Below are positions 1 to 11,655 of a stretch of 64,000 nucleotides of DNA, piece by piece. The position numbers and the translations under genes are program-made. Each line of letters opens with the position of its first letter. Positions within the stretch are counted from its first letter, which is position 1. Source of the stretch: Helichrysum umbraculigerum (lineage: Eukaryota; Streptophyta; Magnoliopsida; Asterales; Asteraceae); the NCBI GenBank assembly GCA_949592205.1, contig CATIUR010000005.1:129909277-129973276 (forward strand), in the 5' to 3' direction. The notes beneath the pieces were generated by a model. The model saw only the letters and a list, made by a program, of their open reading frames with translations, did not search any database and was not told the origin of the DNA.

Positions 1-46
1 ATACTTATATATTTTAGCCTCGTCTTACTTACACTCTGCCCCAGGA

Positions 47-559
47 ATGGCAAACACACCACCTAATCCGTCACTCTCTCACTCACATGGGTCACGAAAC
101 CCACGAGTAGCCAGGAGGAACACAAGGTCACCTCGAACCAGCCCCTATTATGTTCATAACTCTCAGAACTCGGCACATCTCACGATGCCAGTGTTGGCTA
201 CCCAATTTCGCCGTCAGGAGCAAAGGCTCGAACATCTCGAACGGGAACAACACCGAATGACCTACCTACTTCGCCAGGCACTTGATCACATATCCCAACT
301 CCAGAGAGAACAAGAGGATACCAACCTCTCTGTAAGCATAATTCAGGATTCAAGGACCGCTGAATTAGGTGCGGATGAACTCGTAAGAGACCGACTAGAG
401 GAATGTGAACAGTGTTCACAGGAGACTGAGGATCACTCCCGAGCACTAGTACAACGACTGACCTTGGTTGAAGACAACGCCAGGCAAACCAACAGACTAG
501 CAGAAACCGTGGACCGCCTTGTCGCGCTGATGGAACAAATTAATCTGCATCAAGATTAG
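47..559 (+). CDS. Small upstream ORF (170 aa) of Ty3-1, basic N-terminus plus coiled coil, function unknown
   Basis: A 170-codon ORF before gag. The first 45 residues are Ser/Pro/Arg rich with a basic SRNPRVARRN stretch. Residues from about 60 to 165 are heptad-like and rich in Glu, Gln, Leu and Arg, so a long coiled coil is likely. There is no zinc knuckle, catalytic motif or membrane segment. Ty3-2 has an ORF in the same position (12273-12758) with the same MANTP start, the same basic stretch and a strongly similar C-terminus (EDNAR, TVDRLV, MEQINL). Conservation of frame in two diverged copies suggests a real protein. The ATG is preceded by a pyrimidine tract ending in CAG, which could be a splice acceptor. 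Standard Tekay elements are not known to me to carry such an ORF. It could be a structural Gag partner or a DNA-binding regulator. Confidence 0.75.
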   Translation: MANTPPNPSLSHSHGSRNPRVARRNTRSPRTSPYYVHNSQNSAHLTMPVLATQFRRQEQRLEHLEREQHRMTYLLRQALDHISQLQREQEDTNLSVSIIQDSRTAELGADELVRDRLEECEQCSQETEDHSRALVQRLTLVEDNARQTNRLAETVDRLVALMEQINLHQD

Positions 560-823
560 ATCAGTCCGTAACTTGTAACCAGCTAACTACTTTATTAGGG
601 CCTATGTAATCCAACTGGATGTAACGATTCCTGGCACTTTTGTACTACTATTACTCTGTAATCTTTTGGAAACCCGTACCTTGTATTCAACTTGTTTATC
701 TAAATGAAATGTGATTGTCACTTCGTACTGTTATCGTGTATCTCATCATTTACACTTGTGACATATCAAAATTTCATGCAAATATCTTATCCCTCTTTCC
801 TTGTTTTTTTCTTGTTCAGCATC
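560..823 (+). other. Spacer between upstream ORF and gag, with acceptor-like end
   Basis: AT-rich untranslated stretch. It ends in a long T-rich tract and CAG at 818-820, three bases before the gag ATG at 824. Matching motifs recur in the equivalent spacers of Ty3-2 and Ty3-B, including the stretch around 605-665 that is recognisable at 59165-59240 (minus) in Ty3-B. Confidence 0.5.
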
Positions 824-3800
824 ATGCCTCCTCGTCGACAGATCACCCTCAGTGAAGCCGAAATTGTGGGTCTGATTGCCCGTAGTGTGGCCCAAGCCCT
901 AGCTACCCGAACATCGACTCCTGGTAGCGAAGATACAGCTACTAATGGACCACAACCCAAACCCTGTTCTTACAAAGACTTCCAGAACTACAAACCTCTG
1001 AACTTTGCAGGTACTGGGGGAGCTATCGGTCTAGTACGCTGGATCGAGAAAGTTGAATCTGTATTTCTTTTCTGCAACTGTGCGGAGGGAGACAAGGTTA
1101 AGTTCTCCGTTAGTACTTTTACTGACACCGCACTCACCTGGTGGAACACCTATGCCCAGACTGTGGGTGTTGCTAATGCTTACAAACTCCCGTGGGAGGA
1201 GTTGAAGGAGATGTTGAGGGGCGAGTACTGCCCTAGGGACGAACTGAAACAACTAGAGGTGGAATTCTGGAACCACAAGATGCAGGGTGATGACATCACC
1301 GGATACACCAACCGTTTCCACCAACTGGCACTTCTATGCCCAACCATGGTCGATCCTGAGTACAAGAGGATCGAGAAATACGTCGATGGACTTCCCGAGA
1401 GACTCCAAGACCTGGTGACTTCATCCAAACCGGGTACTATTCAGAGCGCCATTCGTATGGCTCATGAGCTAACGGCAAATTCTGTCCGCCGTGGCACAAC
1501 TTCAACCCCATCTCGAAACAACAAACGCAAATGGGAAGGAAACCCCAACTCATCCAACCAACTCACCAACAAGAAGCCTGAATCTGTTAAGGCTTATTCA
1601 TCGGGGACTTCGAAGAAGAAAGGGTACAGCGGGAACAGACCCTACTGTCCCAAATGCAATCGTCACCACGACGGTTCCTGCCCTTGCTCCAACTGCAAAC
1701 GGTTCGGGCATCTAGCCAAGGAATGTCGGACCAATGTTCCTACCCCCAACACTAATGCACCAAAGGCCTGCTTTGGGTGCGGAAATCCAGGGCATTTCAA
1801 GAAAGATTGCCCAAAGCTGAAAAACAACAACAACCCTGCTCGCGGTAGAGCATTTGTTATCAAGGCTGGAGAAGCCAGACAAGACCCGAATGTCGTAACA
1901 GGTACGTTCCTTCTCAACGACCTTACTGATTCCGTATTATTTGATACTGGTGCCGATAGAAGTTTCATTTCTGAGAAATTTAGCCCTTTACTTGATATTA
2001 CTCCCACTGCCTTAGATGCTAAATACATTGTAGAACTAGCTAACGGCAAACTGATTGAGACTGATAGCATCATACGCAACTGTACTCTTAACCTTACGAA
2101 CGAAACGTTTCCCATTGATTTAATCCCTGTCGAGATCGGCAGCTTCGATATTATTGTCGGTATGGATTGGTTATCCGAGCACCGGGCTGAAATCATCTGT
2201 CATAACAAACTCGTTCGCATACCTCTTATCTCCGGTGGAACCTTAGTCCTACAAGGGGAGACCGGCAGACGGAATCTGAATATTGTATCCTGCCTCAAAA
2301 CTAGAAAATATCAACGAAAAGGGTATCAAGCCATCCTCGCACATGTAACGGAGAAGAAGTTGGAGGAGAAGCGACTTGAGGATGTTCCAATCGTGCGGGA
2401 TTTCCCGGAAGTCTTTCCTGAAGACTTGCCCGGACTTCCGCCGCCTAGACAAGTTGAATTTCAAATCGAACTTGTGCCAGGAGCTGCACCCGTGGCACGA
2501 GCCCCTTACCGTTTAGCACCATCCGAAATGTAGGAGTTGTCTAACCAACTACAGGAACTCCTGGACAGAGGATTTATTCGACCAAGTTCCTTGCCTTGGG
2601 GAGCTCCGGTCTTATTCGTGAAAAAGAAAGATGGATCTTTCCGCATGTGTATCGATTACCGAGAGCTGAATAAGCTAACCATAAAGAATCGGTACCCGCT
2701 TCCTAGAATCGATGACCTATTTGACCAGATCCAGGGATCAAGTGTTTACTCAAAGATCGATCTACGGTCAGGTTATCATCAACTCCGAGTCCGCGACAAT
2801 GATATTCCAAAGACAGCCTTCCGAACTCGTTACGGGCATTACGAATTCCAAGTAATGCCATTCGGTTTAACCAACGCACCGGCCGTATTCATGGACCTTA
2901 TGAATCGGGTGTGCAAACCGTATCTTGACAAATTCATCATTGTGTTTATCGATGACATCCTGATTTACTCTCGCAATGAGCAGGAACATGCTCAACATCT
3001 GAAAACCATTCTAGGACTCCTTAGACACGAAGAGTTATATGCCAAATTCTCTAAGTGTGAGTTCTGGATTCGAACCGTTCAATTCCTCGGGCACGTGATT
3101 GACAGCCAAGGAATTCATGTTGATCCTGCCAAGATTGAAGCAATCAAGGGCTGGGAGTCACCGACCACTCCAACCGAAGTGAGACAATTCTTAGGTCTTG
3201 CTGGTTGTTACCGCCGATTCATTGAAAACTTTTCAAGAATAGCTGTTCCCTTAACAACACTGACTCAGAAAGATAAGAAGTTCGATTGGACTGATAAACA
3301 GGAGTCAGCTTTCTAGCTATTGAAACACAAACTTTGCAGTGCACCAATCTTGTCCTTACCCGAGGGCACCGAGGATTTCGTAGTTTATTGCGACGCCTCA
3401 CACCAAGGACTTGGTTGCGTGTAAATGCAACGGGAAAAAGTCATTGCCTATGCCTCACGACAACTAAAAATTCACGAGAAAAATTATACGACCCATGACC
3501 TCGAGTTAGGTGCCGTGGTCTTCGCATTGAAAATCTGGAGACATTATCTCTACGGTATGAAAAGCACTATCTTTACCGATCACAAAAGTCTCCAACACAT
3601 ATTCGATCAGAAGGATCTAAACATGAGGCAACGTCGTTGGGTTGAGTTACTTAGTGACTACGACTGCGAGATCAAATACCATCCGGGCAAGGCGAACGTA
3701 GTTGCCGATGCCTTAAGCCGAAAAGAACGAGTGAAACCCCTTCGAGTCCGAGCACTTTCCATGAGAATACGTAACGAGCTTCCTGCTCAAATCCTTACCG

Positions 3801-4396
3801 CTCAACTTGAAGCACTCAGCGATGAAAACCTGAAAAATGAAGCCTTACGAGGCTTTGATAAACGATTCGAAATCAAACCCGATGGGACTCGATACTTCTC
3901 TAACCGGGTGTGGTTACCCAAATTCGGAAACTTGCGAGATTTGGTGATGGCTGAAGCTCACAAATCTCGATATTCTATACATCCTGGTTCTGACAAGATG
4001 TATCATGACGTCAAAGGGTTGTATTGGTGGCCTAACATGAAAGCTGACATCGCCAAGTACGTCCGTAAATGCCTAACCTGTTCCAAAGTCAAGGCCGAAC
4101 ACCAAAGACCCTCGGGATTGCTCCAACAACCTGAAATTCCTCAATGGAAATGGGAACAGATTACCATGGACTTCATTACCAAACTACCAAAAACTTTGAG
4201 TGGTTGCGATACCATTTGGGTGATCGTGGACCGTCTCACGAAATCTGCTCATTTTCTGGCCATCAAGGAAACCGACAAGATGGAGCGTCTGACTCGCATC
4301 TACGTCAAAGAAATCATCTCGCGACACGGTGTACCTATCTCGATCATCTCGGATAGGGACAGCCGCTTTACTTCTAACTTTTGGCAATCACTACAG
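824..4396 (+). pseudogene. gag-pol: Ty3-1 gag-pol polyprotein, three nonsense codons, truncated in integrase
   Basis: I take the start at ATG 824 (MPPRRQITL) because Ty3-2 and Ty3-B start at the same place; the frame is open upstream to 704. Domains in order: retrotransposon Gag; two CCHC knuckles (CSNCKRFGHLAKEC, CFGCGNPGHFKKDC, about 1685-1815); aspartic protease LFDTGADRSFIS near 1940; reverse transcriptase with FIDDILIYS near 2950; RNase H (about 3385-3725); integrase zinc region and the start of the catalytic core, ending after FTSNFWQSLQ. In-frame stops are TAG 2531, TAG 3314 and TAA 3422. The first two fall where Ty3-2 has Gln codons (CAG or CAA), so they are probably C-to-T changes. 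There are no frameshifts. The integrase second Asp is present (ISDRD) but the Glu is lost with the truncation. Confidence 0.93.
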
Positions 4397-5583
4397 ATTA
4401 ATAGCTTTGTATGTTTGGACCGCCGATTATGTAAGACTTAGCGTTTCATGAACTCTAGGTAACTAGGACTTTGTTCTATTCCTAAGTCTCGTCTTTGTTT
4501 AGTTAAGTTCGAATTACTTCGACTTATGACTTAAGTTCTCCTTTTCAAACAGTTATACATCTCCAGATTATCCACAGTTTGATAAAACGTGTTTCATATG
4601 AGGACCATGCCTTTCAATAATAGACAATGTACTTTACATGGGATTTCCACTGCTTCTTATATCCAACACGCGGTCAAGAGTAATTGACAGTGAAAATGAC
4701 ACTCTAACTAATTAAATGTAAAGCAGTGCAGAAATGTAAACCTAATATATACAACGAGTGATTTCATTGTGTCTTACTTATTGCATGTCATGGGCACAAA
4801 TAACTACTTACCATAATTAAGGTTGATCAGGTCCTAATTACTAGGTTGCAGTCACGTGGATAACTGGAAAGGGTGCTCCATAAATTAAACTTAAATTCAT
4901 AAAGTCCTAACGGTATAAAGATTATTATCTCCTATTTTATCTGAACGTGTTTCACGAACATTATTTTATAATGCATTGATTCTCGTAGGATACACCAGTT
5001 AGTTGTGTAGTTGTATTATCCTTTCGGAGTTCCAACTTTTGAACCAGAGCTGTTCCAATGATATAACTACCTTCGGTCATTTATCGGCTTCCGTACGTTT
5101 GTACTTTGCATGAAGCATTTCCAGCACTATACCGAATAAACAGTTGAATAGGGGCCGTTATATCATTTTATGATTATCGTGCATTGATTGTGCAATGACA
5201 TCCTTACTTATAATTATCTACATCATCAGCAATCACAATAATAAACTACTCGCAATTCATGGCAACAAATAAATCACATACCAGGCAATAATACATATTC
5301 AAAATATGAAATGAGACAAGTATAATAAAAGTTTAGATATCACCCGGAATTAAATGCGTAGCAGCGTATTATTATAATTGACAAACTCTTTCACACGTAC
5401 AAAGATTGATCTCCGAATCTCTAGCGTTCGCCCTAGCTCCTACGTTAGTCCGTGGACTAATTACAATGTTCCTAGAATGAGAAAGACTAAAAGACTACGA
5501 AAGATTATCTAGTGAGAAAGAAAGAGTGAAATATGCTAGAATGTGTGCATATGAGGTGTGTGTTACAAATGAACCTAAGCAAC

Positions 5584-5592
5584 CTATTTATA
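5584..5592 (-). promoter_or_regulatory. TATA box of LTR-A
   Basis: TATAAATAG on the minus strand, identical to the box in sLTR-2 at 27658-27666. sLTR-1 is inserted about 20 bp upstream of it in the direction of transcription. Confidence 0.6.
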
Positions 5593-6530
5593 GGTGAGCT
5601 TTGGCTCACATTATGTAACACCTGCATAATTAGGATAATTAATTATGCCTAATTATTTGTAACTAGTTGTAATTAGTATTTAATAGGACTAATTACAGAC
5701 TCTATTTGTATATATATATGGTGATTTATATATATATGTGTGTACTTACGCGATTTGGATGAATCGTACGAATTAACCGGACGGAGTCCGACACAGTTTA
5801 CTTGGACGTTGGTGACAGAAATTTACTTAAATAATGAGAACGTATTTTTGTTATATAAAATACACAATTGAACGAACATTATTCATATTATAGCGACGAC
5901 ATTTTAAATAATTCAACAAAAACATATTAAACGTGAATTAATAATTTAAATATTTCGACAAATGTTTTTATTATTAATTTCAAGGTATTTTTATTTAAAT
6001 ACTCCAGTTACATTTTAAAAATATAACTGTTTGGTTAAATGCTAAAAACAAACGATTAATCGATTAGGACACGGAGTAAATACGGTATTTTGGGAAGTGT
6101 TTTTCCCCCTCTTTGCTTTTGGAATCAGCACTACCCAACCCCCACCCCAACTCTCTCTTTCATTTTTATCACTAACAAAAACACACACAAACCAAAAACA
6201 CTCTCACCAAATTCTACCAATTTTCGGAATCATCAAATCTCGACCACAAAACTTACATTTTCGAAATCACCATTACAAGAGGAACAAGATTAACAAAAGC
6301 ATCATCATCATTTTCGGCCTCCATCTCTCTCGATTCGCATTTGTAAGAAATTTCTAAAAACTTAGATCTATTGATTTTGGTGTAATGTTTTGGCGAAATA
6401 TTGTGTACACAACATAGCTATAACCTAAACAATGAAGAAAACACGATTTTACAACTTAAAAATGGGTTAGATTTGCGTTTTTGGTCGAAAAATCTCGACA
6501 GCCGAATGTTTCTGGGCTGGTGTTCATCAA

Positions 6531-6830
6531 TGCGACACAAGCCTTGTGTCGCATACTATGTCGCATAAAGCCTGTTATGTCGCATCTTGTGTCGTTCCAA
6601 ACCCTTAGTGTCATAACTTTTGCGACACAATACTGTGTCGCACTCTATGTCGCATATTATGTCGTATTTTTATACGACACAACCCTTATGTCGCTATTGA
6701 ATTAGCATCGCAAGCTTTTGCGACACAACCACTGTGTCGCAGAGCTCTTGTGTCGCATCCTTCATGCGACACAACCCTTGTGTCGCATGACAAACTTTTC
6801 TGTCGCATTTTGTGTCGCAAAACACAGCAG
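6531..6830 (+). repeat. sLTR-1 motif array: TGCGACACAA / TTGTGTCGCA in both orientations
   Basis: About fifteen copies by eye of GCGACA(C/T)A-type units, direct and inverted, with variable spacers. Two form perfect 10-bp stem hairpins with 3-base loops: 6531-6553 and 6765-6787. It sits at the same place in the LTR as the GCGACGT array of Ty3-2. Confidence 0.85.
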
Positions 6831-7192
6831 TTTTACAATTAAATTCCAAGTTAAGTGTTAAACATTTGGGACTTCAAACGATTATATCATATAACATCTA
6901 AGGGACATTGAAACATGTCTTTCAAGCATAACACTCCAAACAAATATATATACGTCGAGATTAACGTTTCAACTAAATCACCAACGGGCCAAACATGTTT
7001 TCCAACAAACAAACAATTACAAACATACGGACAAACATTGGATATACTAGTTGTGTACAACTAAACGAAACGTCTCACGAGACACCTACTTACATAACTT
7101 CATATGATTAGGCATTTGAAGGTTACGGGTTCGGAGAACCTACTTGCTATATTTACTACTTGCTATTTGCTACGGCTTATTACAAGACTCAG

Positions 7193-7740
7193 GTGAGTCT
7201 TACGGCCCCACTTTTTACTGTTTTATCTGATTGGGGGAGAAACATGCTACTACTTTTCCTTGAACACAAGTACTAAAACTGTTTACTATACCAAACGGAA
7301 TTGCATGAGTTGTTTGCTATTTACAGAAGTCTCTCCATCATATATCGTTAGTTATGGACTTAAGCGCGAACACTAGTTAATGGATCCATTAGGGAAATGA
7401 CCCTCCCCGCCCAGGGCAGTAGCGCTGCCACGTACTGATTTACACGTAGAAACGGGTGACTAATTATTCGTTACTGATGCTTGCTCAATTACGAGCATGT
7501 CACGGGAGCAAACTTGTTACTTACGGGTTAAGCTTCGATTATGTGCCTCATGGCAACGGTATAACTTACTTACTTACATTTGCTGGATTGCAAATACTGG
7601 TTTTACGACTGCTGGATTGCAATTACTGATTTTACGCCTACGGGCACTACTGATGAAATCTCGTGTTCAAAACTGATATTACTTACAAAACTGTGAGATT
7701 CACCAACATTCGTGTTGACATTTTTAGCATGTTTTCTCAG
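7193..7740 (+). other. Putative intron within sLTR-1 (548 bp)
   Basis: Donor ACTCAG|GTGAGTC at 7192/7193, branch-site-like TTGAC at 7715-7719, T-rich tract and acceptor TTTTCTCAG|GTAC ending at 7740. All three signals recur in the same order in the other Ty3 LTRs here. Confidence 0.55.
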
Positions 7741-8111
7741 GTACTCGGATGGAGTAGGATTACTCCAGGACTTTAGCTAGAGTCGCATGATTTCAACACA
7801 ACTGCATTAACAGAGATTCTTAGCATTATCTTTTGTATATTTTGATTATGTAATAGAATCTCCCGCTATACACGTGGGCTCTAGGAAAGTACATTTTGTA
7901 TACGAAAACATTAAGTTTTCAAACATTATATCTATGGGAATGTAACTAATTTACAAACGTTGCATATAGATGTCGTTTACTGTATCTTTGTGCTGTGATA
8001 TTTGATTAGTAGCACCCCAAAACCTGCTTCCGCTAAACAGTGAATTTCAGGGGTGTTACACATTAGCACCATGAGGTGCATCTTAGAAAGCTTTCCAAAA
8101 ATGGTGTGTAC

Positions 8112-8185
8112 AACACGAAAAGTAGGCGCACCGGGTACCGTACAACACAAAAAGTAGGCGCACCAGGTACCAAAAGTTACCAAAA
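8112..8185 (-). repeat. Two tandem copies of a ~35-bp unit in LTR-A upstream of the TATA box
   Basis: Units containing AGTAGGCGCACC and GGTACC, each 30-odd bp. sLTR-2 has the counterpart in three copies at 27520-27604. The position, upstream of the TATA box, suggests enhancer-type repeats. Confidence 0.6.
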
Positions 8186-8790
8186 ATGGAAACCGGGGTG
8201 GGACACAGGTGGCCGGCGGCGGTGGGGGTCCAGCCGACGGCGGCTGGCTGGTAGCCGGCGGCGGTGGGCCCACCCCCGCCCCGTTTTGTTGTTTGTTGCT
8301 TCGTTTCTTGATTCGTGCGTGTTTTCTTCGTTATACACCCGTTTGAGTTGATTCTTTTTTTGTTGGATTCGTAATTCAAAAACGAAGATTTTGACATAGG
8401 ATAGGCCCTGAGATGAGGTCCCTAGCTCTAGATATTGCGTTCGGATCATTTAGATCTTCCGGCGGGCGCGAAATCTTCATTTTTCACCCGTTTTGGTTGA
8501 TTCTTATTCTGTTGGATTTGAATTTTAAAAACTAACATCTTGAAAATAGTGGATGTTGGTGGAGGGCTCTTTAGTCTTGAAATCCCATTTTTATGCCTTG
8601 AATCTTCAAACGTGTGTGGAATCTTCATTTTATACCCGTTTTGCTTGACTTTTCTCGTGCAACCTTGTTTTAACCATCTTGGCATAATGTTAGTGATTTG
8701 TAATGTTTTTGGATTAATATGCCAAGAATCGTTCCAGAATGAGAGAGATATCGGTAGTAAAAACGTGACTTTTTATGCGATATCAGAATA

Positions 8791-9169
8791 AAAGCAAGTT
8801 CCTGATTGTGCTGAGTCCATATTGACTACATAGGTGTTACCCTTTCTATTTGCAGCCAACACAGCGATTCCCTTTTTGTTGTAAACTACACCAGCTTCGT
8901 GATCAAACAGCACTTTATTCTTGAAATCACAGAATTGACTAATACTTAGAAGATTATGCTTTAGTCCCTCCACATATGCAACTCTTTTGAACATTACATT
9001 TCCATTTGTCAACACGCCAAATCCTCTTGTTTTACCCACCTTGTTATCTCTAAACACTACATCAGGCCCTCTTTCATCTTGATAATCACTGAGCAGAGAC
9101 TTACATCCAGTCATGTGTCTGGAACATCCGCTGTCCAGATACCAGATAGTCTCTCTTAGCTAGAATGCC
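8791..9169 (-). pseudogene. pol: Copia-G protease and pre-integrase fragment
   Basis: Reading leftwards from 9169 the frame gives WYLDSGCSRHMTGC, the Copia aspartic-protease active site (Asp-Ser-Gly), followed by the Gag-pre-integrase region (KTRGFGVLTNGNV, VEGLKHNLLSISQFCD). The fragment ends at the LTR-A boundary before the integrase HHCC region. It lies in a different frame from the gag end just upstream, and a TAG codon immediately precedes the protease frame. Either a frameshift mutation or a programmed gag/pol boundary could explain this. The piece belongs with the gag fragments of Copia-G because the Ty3-2 target duplication joins them. Confidence 0.88.
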
Positions 9170-9504
9170 TTTGTAGATAGCTTCAGAATCCCATCCAGAC
9201 GCTGAACATTTATGAGCGACTTCTTTGATATCATCATGAAATTCAGCGTCATCAGCCATCAGGCAATAATCCTTGTCTATACAAATCATTGCTTCATCTA
9301 CTTCATCTGATGATGATGATGATTCAGAATCACTGAATGATCCTTCTTCAGCGACAAAACCTTTTCCCTTCTTCTTTCCAGATTTAGCCAATTCCTTTAG
9401 CTTCTTGTACTTTTCCTTGTACCTTTTGTACTTATCATTTCTGAGGTTTGACTTTGGTTCAAGGAAAGGTTTGATTAAATTTGATCTACAGTCAGCAGCG
9501 AAAT
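9130..9504 (-). pseudogene. gag: Copia-G gag, C-terminal part (left of Ty3-2)
   Basis: This continues the gag reading frame that stops at 19938 on the other side of Ty3-2. The insertion falls inside the CCHC zinc knuckle, between the Phe after its His and the next Ala, and the last Cys of the knuckle lies in this part. Downstream come a Lys-rich segment, an acidic Ser/Asp run (SESSSSSDEVDEA) and a region ending at the protease boundary. The N-terminal part is described at 19938-20984. Confidence 0.85.
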
Positions 9505-10384
9505 TGTAACACCCGCCAATTTAGGACTAGTAAATAGTGCCTAATCATACGTTAATACATGTAATTAGTTCTGTGTTAGGCTAATTAATGTATCGAATTA
9601 TATATATATTGTTGAATATATACGAAAATGCGATTTGATTAAATCGTACGCAATTTAAATCGAACGTATTTCGATTCAATTTAATACGGACGTTGGTGAC
9701 CAATTTTATTAAATAACGCTCTTATGTCAAAAATATTATTATGATAATATTTCGTATTCATTCGTATCGTACAAACAAAACTTACACAAATTAAAATATT
9801 AAAATGCGCAAACTAAATAAGCAAACTTACATTTTATAACTCAAATATAAATTTATTTGTAAAATATATAAATAAAATATCGCGTAATAAATTGTATTTT
9901 AAAACTTATAATTAAAATGTAAAATAATTATTTAACGTTTAGACGACGGAGTAAACGAACACCGCACGGAGCGGGAACGCGGGGCGAAAAATGGGAGGTT
10001 AACCTCCCATTCCCCACCAATTTCTTTCTCATTTCTCTTATCACTCTCTCTCTCTTACACTCTCTTTCTTTCTTTTCTCTAACCACCACCACCTCCAAAA
10101 TACTCACAAAATCATCAAATAAACATACTAAACGCACTCGGATCATAGCATCGCTTTGGAGAAAAACGACCATGACACCACGATCTATCATCCTATCTTT
10201 TCGGATTTTTGATCCGACAATTTGTAAGTTTCCGACAAATCCCGAAATCTCCCGTTTTCAAGTGTTTTTGCTTGTTAGTAGTTTATATCAACTTATAATG
10301 TCCAAATATGGGTTGGGTAAAAGTTTTGGACCAAACGGAAACCGAAAAACTCGTTTTCGACACATTTTCCGGCCAACAGAACGC

Positions 10385-10705
10385 TACGTCGCTTTTGGAC
10401 CCAGATTTATGCGACGTCAGCTGCGACGTCGCAAAACCCCTCGTAACGTCGCATAGTGCGACGTCAGTCACAACGTCGCACGAATCCTCGACGTCGCATA
10501 TAGCGACGCAGCCTGTTACGTCGCATTGACTTGCGAATGTCGCACATAGCGACGCAGACCTTAACGTCGCCAACTTAACCAACGTCGCATTAGCGACGCA
10601 GCACCCTACGTCGCATTAAATTGCGAAACGTCGCCTTTAGCGACGTCATGCTCAACGTCGCAACCCTACCTGCGACGTCGCACCCAACGTCGCACAAATC
10701 AGAAC
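10385..10705 (+). repeat. GCGACGT / ACGTCGC motif array in the Ty3-2 5' LTR
   Basis: Roughly twenty 7-mers by eye in both orientations, several fused into the palindrome GCGACGTCGC. The core GACGTC is the ACGT-type C-box recognised by plant bZIP factors. The repeats are CpG dense in an AT-rich setting. The same motif fills the LTR, leader and accessory-ORF spacer of the unrelated Copia-K. Confidence 0.92.
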
Positions 10706-11147
10706 CTCAAATCCGTCAGCTCGACCTGGCAGCTCGACCCCAGCCAGGGGCTCTGCCCCTTGGACCCCGCCAGGGGCTGCCGCCCCTTGGACCCCGCTAC
10801 CAGGGGCGCTGCCCCCGGACCCCCGTACTTAGATTCCGTAACGGCTTCTAAAAAACAATCAAAACACATTTTTCAAGTAAAACGACACGAAATCAAAATA
10901 ATAATAGTTGAGATTATTATTACAAATCCGTCACCAACGGGCCGTACACTTTTCAAATACTTAAACTTATCAACCAAATAGTGGAAATTTGGACATTATA
11001 GTTGAACGAACAACTACAAGGGTGATATGTTGAGATACCCAATCATGATTATAACCATCGCGTGTCGTGGACACCCTCAGGTTACAAGTCTTTGGACTTC
11101 ATACTCGACTAATCAACTTACGTTTGTTTAAACGCACTCAGACTCAG

Positions 11148-11655
11148 GTGAGTTTCATAGCCCCTCTTTTTACTGTTTTACTCAGGGGTGTGATATATTG
11201 CTCAATTTTAACATGTGAACGCAAGTACAAACATTTCATATACTACATGAGTTTTTCGAAACTAATCATTTAAAGTCCTCCGTCAGCATAGTTGTTAATA
11301 CGTTGTAGCGTGAATATTAGTATATGGTACCATATAGGATTGACCCACCTCGTCCGGGTTAGCAAGCACTAACCGGGTAAACGGACGTACTAATATTTGG
11401 GAAGACGAATGTTGATTAGGCATTCGTGGAGGCACCTCGCCCGGAATTCTCTATAGGGGACCCGGCCCTCGAGTTAAGCTCAACTATGTGCTCATGGCTG
11501 TATACACGATGACTATCATTTAATTGCTGGATGCAATTCATTATTTAATTGCTGGATGCAATTCATTATTTAAATCTTGCGGTTCACACTATATTAACTG
11601 ATTTCAAACCTGTGAGCTCACCAGCTTTTAGCTGACCTTTTAGCATATATCGCAG
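11148..11655 (+). other. Putative intron in the Ty3-2 5' LTR (508 bp)
   Basis: Donor ACTCAG|GTGAGTT, branch-site CTGAC at 11632-11636, about 20 nt before acceptor ATCGCAG|GTACC. It lies near the 3' end of the LTR, so it would fall in the 5' untranslated leader of the transcript. The 3' LTR copy is at 19136-19643. Confidence 0.6.

Larger units (their letters stand above)
1..4396 (+). mobile_element. Ty3-1: Ty3/gypsy (Tekay-like) element, both ends missing
   Basis: Internal part of a Ty3/gypsy element: leader end, small upstream ORF, then gag-PR-RT-RH-IN. The 5' LTR lies left of the window. The element stops abruptly at about 4396 inside the integrase core, where sequence matching LTR-A begins. 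No 3' LTR is present. It aligns along its length with the complete Ty3-2 at 12273-16620, which defines what is lost: the integrase C-terminus, the chromodomain, the polypurine tract and the 3' LTR. Confidence 0.92.
5614..8060 (+). mobile_element. sLTR-1: solo LTR (2447 bp), Ty3/gypsy, TSD CATTA
   Basis: It starts TGTAACACC at 5614 and ends GGGTGTTACA at 8060. It is flanked by the perfect 5-bp duplication CATTA (5609-5613 and 8061-8065), and the surrounding LTR-A sequence joins up across it. It is related to the Ty3-2 LTR (same ends, same order of internal modules) but is a different subfamily. A solo LTR arises by recombination between the two LTRs of a full element. Confidence 0.95.
4397..8785 (-). 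mobile_element. LTR-A: LTR of an unassigned retroelement, 3'-truncated and split by sLTR-1
   Basis: Reverse-strand sequence in two pieces, 4397-5613 and 8066-8785, that together match sLTR-2 (26949 to about 28862) in the opposite orientation. The element's first bases, TGATATCGC, lie at 8785 next to Copia-G sequence; GAATA (8786-8790) is the likely target site on that side. A TATAAATAG box sits at 5584-5592 (minus). The last ~620 bp expected from sLTR-2 are missing: at 4397 it abuts the Ty3-1 integrase. Whether it was a solo LTR or part of a full element cannot be told. Confidence 0.85.

Noticed and set aside
8210..8290. GC-rich stretch as CpG island of a host gene
   Set aside because: It is part of LTR-A and has a counterpart in sLTR-2.
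10385..10705. Array looked like a CRISPR or satellite repeat
   Set aside because: Units are 7-10 bp with irregular spacing and both orientations, within a plant LTR; no cas genes.
10172..10981. Several 70-100 aa frames in the Ty3-2 LTR, repeated at 18160-18969
   Set aside because: They arise from the CpG-rich motif array and GC-rich repeats; duplicates simply reflect the second LTR.
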